Below the pieces are notes generated by a model that saw only the letters and a list, made by a program, of their open reading frames with translations, ran no database searches and was not told where the DNA came from. Positions 19,841 through 20,137 of a DNA stretch of 20,137 nucleotides are shown here, piece after piece. This DNA comes from Chromera velia (Eukaryota > Sar > Chromeraceae). Where the stretch lies: the NCBI GenBank assembly GCA_018398765.1, contig JAHBMJ010004619.1:58885-79021 (forward strand), read 5' to 3'. The position numbers were made by a program, and so were the translations under genes. The first letter of the stretch is position 1. Each line of letters opens with the position of its first letter.

Positions 19841-20137
19841 CTGCGCAGAAAACCAAAAAAACATATCCATGCATGCATGCTTGCAGGATGTGCAAAGCAC
19901 CAGTTTGTCCTGTCTGTCTGTCTGTCTGTCGGTCGGTCGGTCGGTCGGTCGGTCTGTCTGTCTGTCTGTCTGTCTGCATGTGCCTGTCAGTTAGTCTTCG
20001 TTGCAAGGAACAAAAACGCGGGAATGATACGACGACATCACAAGGCGTGAAAATAGAAAGGAAAATGAAACCGAAACCAGCTCCTTGAAGCGAAAAGTCA
20101 TTGAAGGGAGGAGGGGAGGAGGGAGGGGGGGAAAGGG
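19841..20137. other. Intron or 5' flank of the LRR gene with simple repeats
   Basis: In gene sense, a poly-T and ttttctgcgcag acceptor sits at 19841. A GTCT/GTCG tetranucleotide block lies at 19909-19976. The last 35 bases are a G-rich run with several GGG tracts. A short open frame in minus sense near 20000-20100 could be an upstream exon, but no donor with the required phase 1 is convincing. Confidence 0.5.
19909..19976. repeat. GTCT/GTCG tetranucleotide microsatellite
   Basis: Blocks of tgtc, then ggtc, then tgtc units. The symmetrical arrangement (GTCT-GTCG-GTCT) suggests a point mutation spread by slippage inside an older GTCT array. Confidence 0.88.

Overview
The window is nuclear DNA from an intron-rich eukaryote. 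All splice junctions I could place are GT-AG, usually with a tgcag acceptor. Introns run from about 120 to about 600 bases and are loaded with microsatellites. Three of the four genes are recognisable conserved eukaryotic families or repeats. The mixture (P5B ATPase with extra N-terminal membrane segments, long LRR-only protein, GC-balanced exons, simple-repeat-filled introns) suggests a protist, and an alveolate such as a chromerid alga (Chromera-like) is my best guess. That assignment is inference from style and not a sequence match. I see no bacterial, viral or organellar genes, no rRNA or tRNA and no CRISPR.

Layout: (1) 1-2310, minus strand, is the 5' part of a NOL6/UTP22 (Nrap) gene, an SSU-processome component for 18S rRNA maturation, cut by the left edge. 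(2) 2311-3657 is intergenic. It holds a cluster of hairpin-forming GC-rich repeats (about 2762-2905) followed by an AT-rich island (about 3050-3490). (3) 3658-11454, minus strand, is a complete P5B-type P-type ATPase (ATP13A2/Ypk9-like) in at least ten exons. It shows several substitutions in normally near-invariant catalytic motifs and one unexplained frame change in exon 4. (4) 11455-12231 is a divergent intergenic region with short GC-rich repeats. (5) 12232-13311, plus strand, is an intronless RNA polymerase II subunit RPB3 gene carrying four cysteines in the arrangement of the archaeal Fe-S subunit D. (6) 13312-14381 is AT-rich convergent intergenic DNA. (7) 14382-19820 or beyond, minus strand, is a six-exon leucine-rich-repeat protein whose C-terminal half is built of a higher-order three-LRR superrepeat. 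(8) 19841-20137 is intron or 5' flank with simple repeats.

The genes do not form a pathway. RPB3 and NOL6 are both growth-related housekeeping genes, and a CCCGGCAT-type motif occurs in both of their 5' flanks. The most noteworthy items are the altered P5B motifs, the RPB3 four-cysteine set, the duplicated exon end with a second splice donor in NOL6, the hairpin cluster, the LRR superrepeat, and microsatellites sitting exactly at 3' splice sites. Exon models come from reading frame, splice dinucleotides, phase matching and family similarity recalled from knowledge. No alignment or transcript evidence was available.
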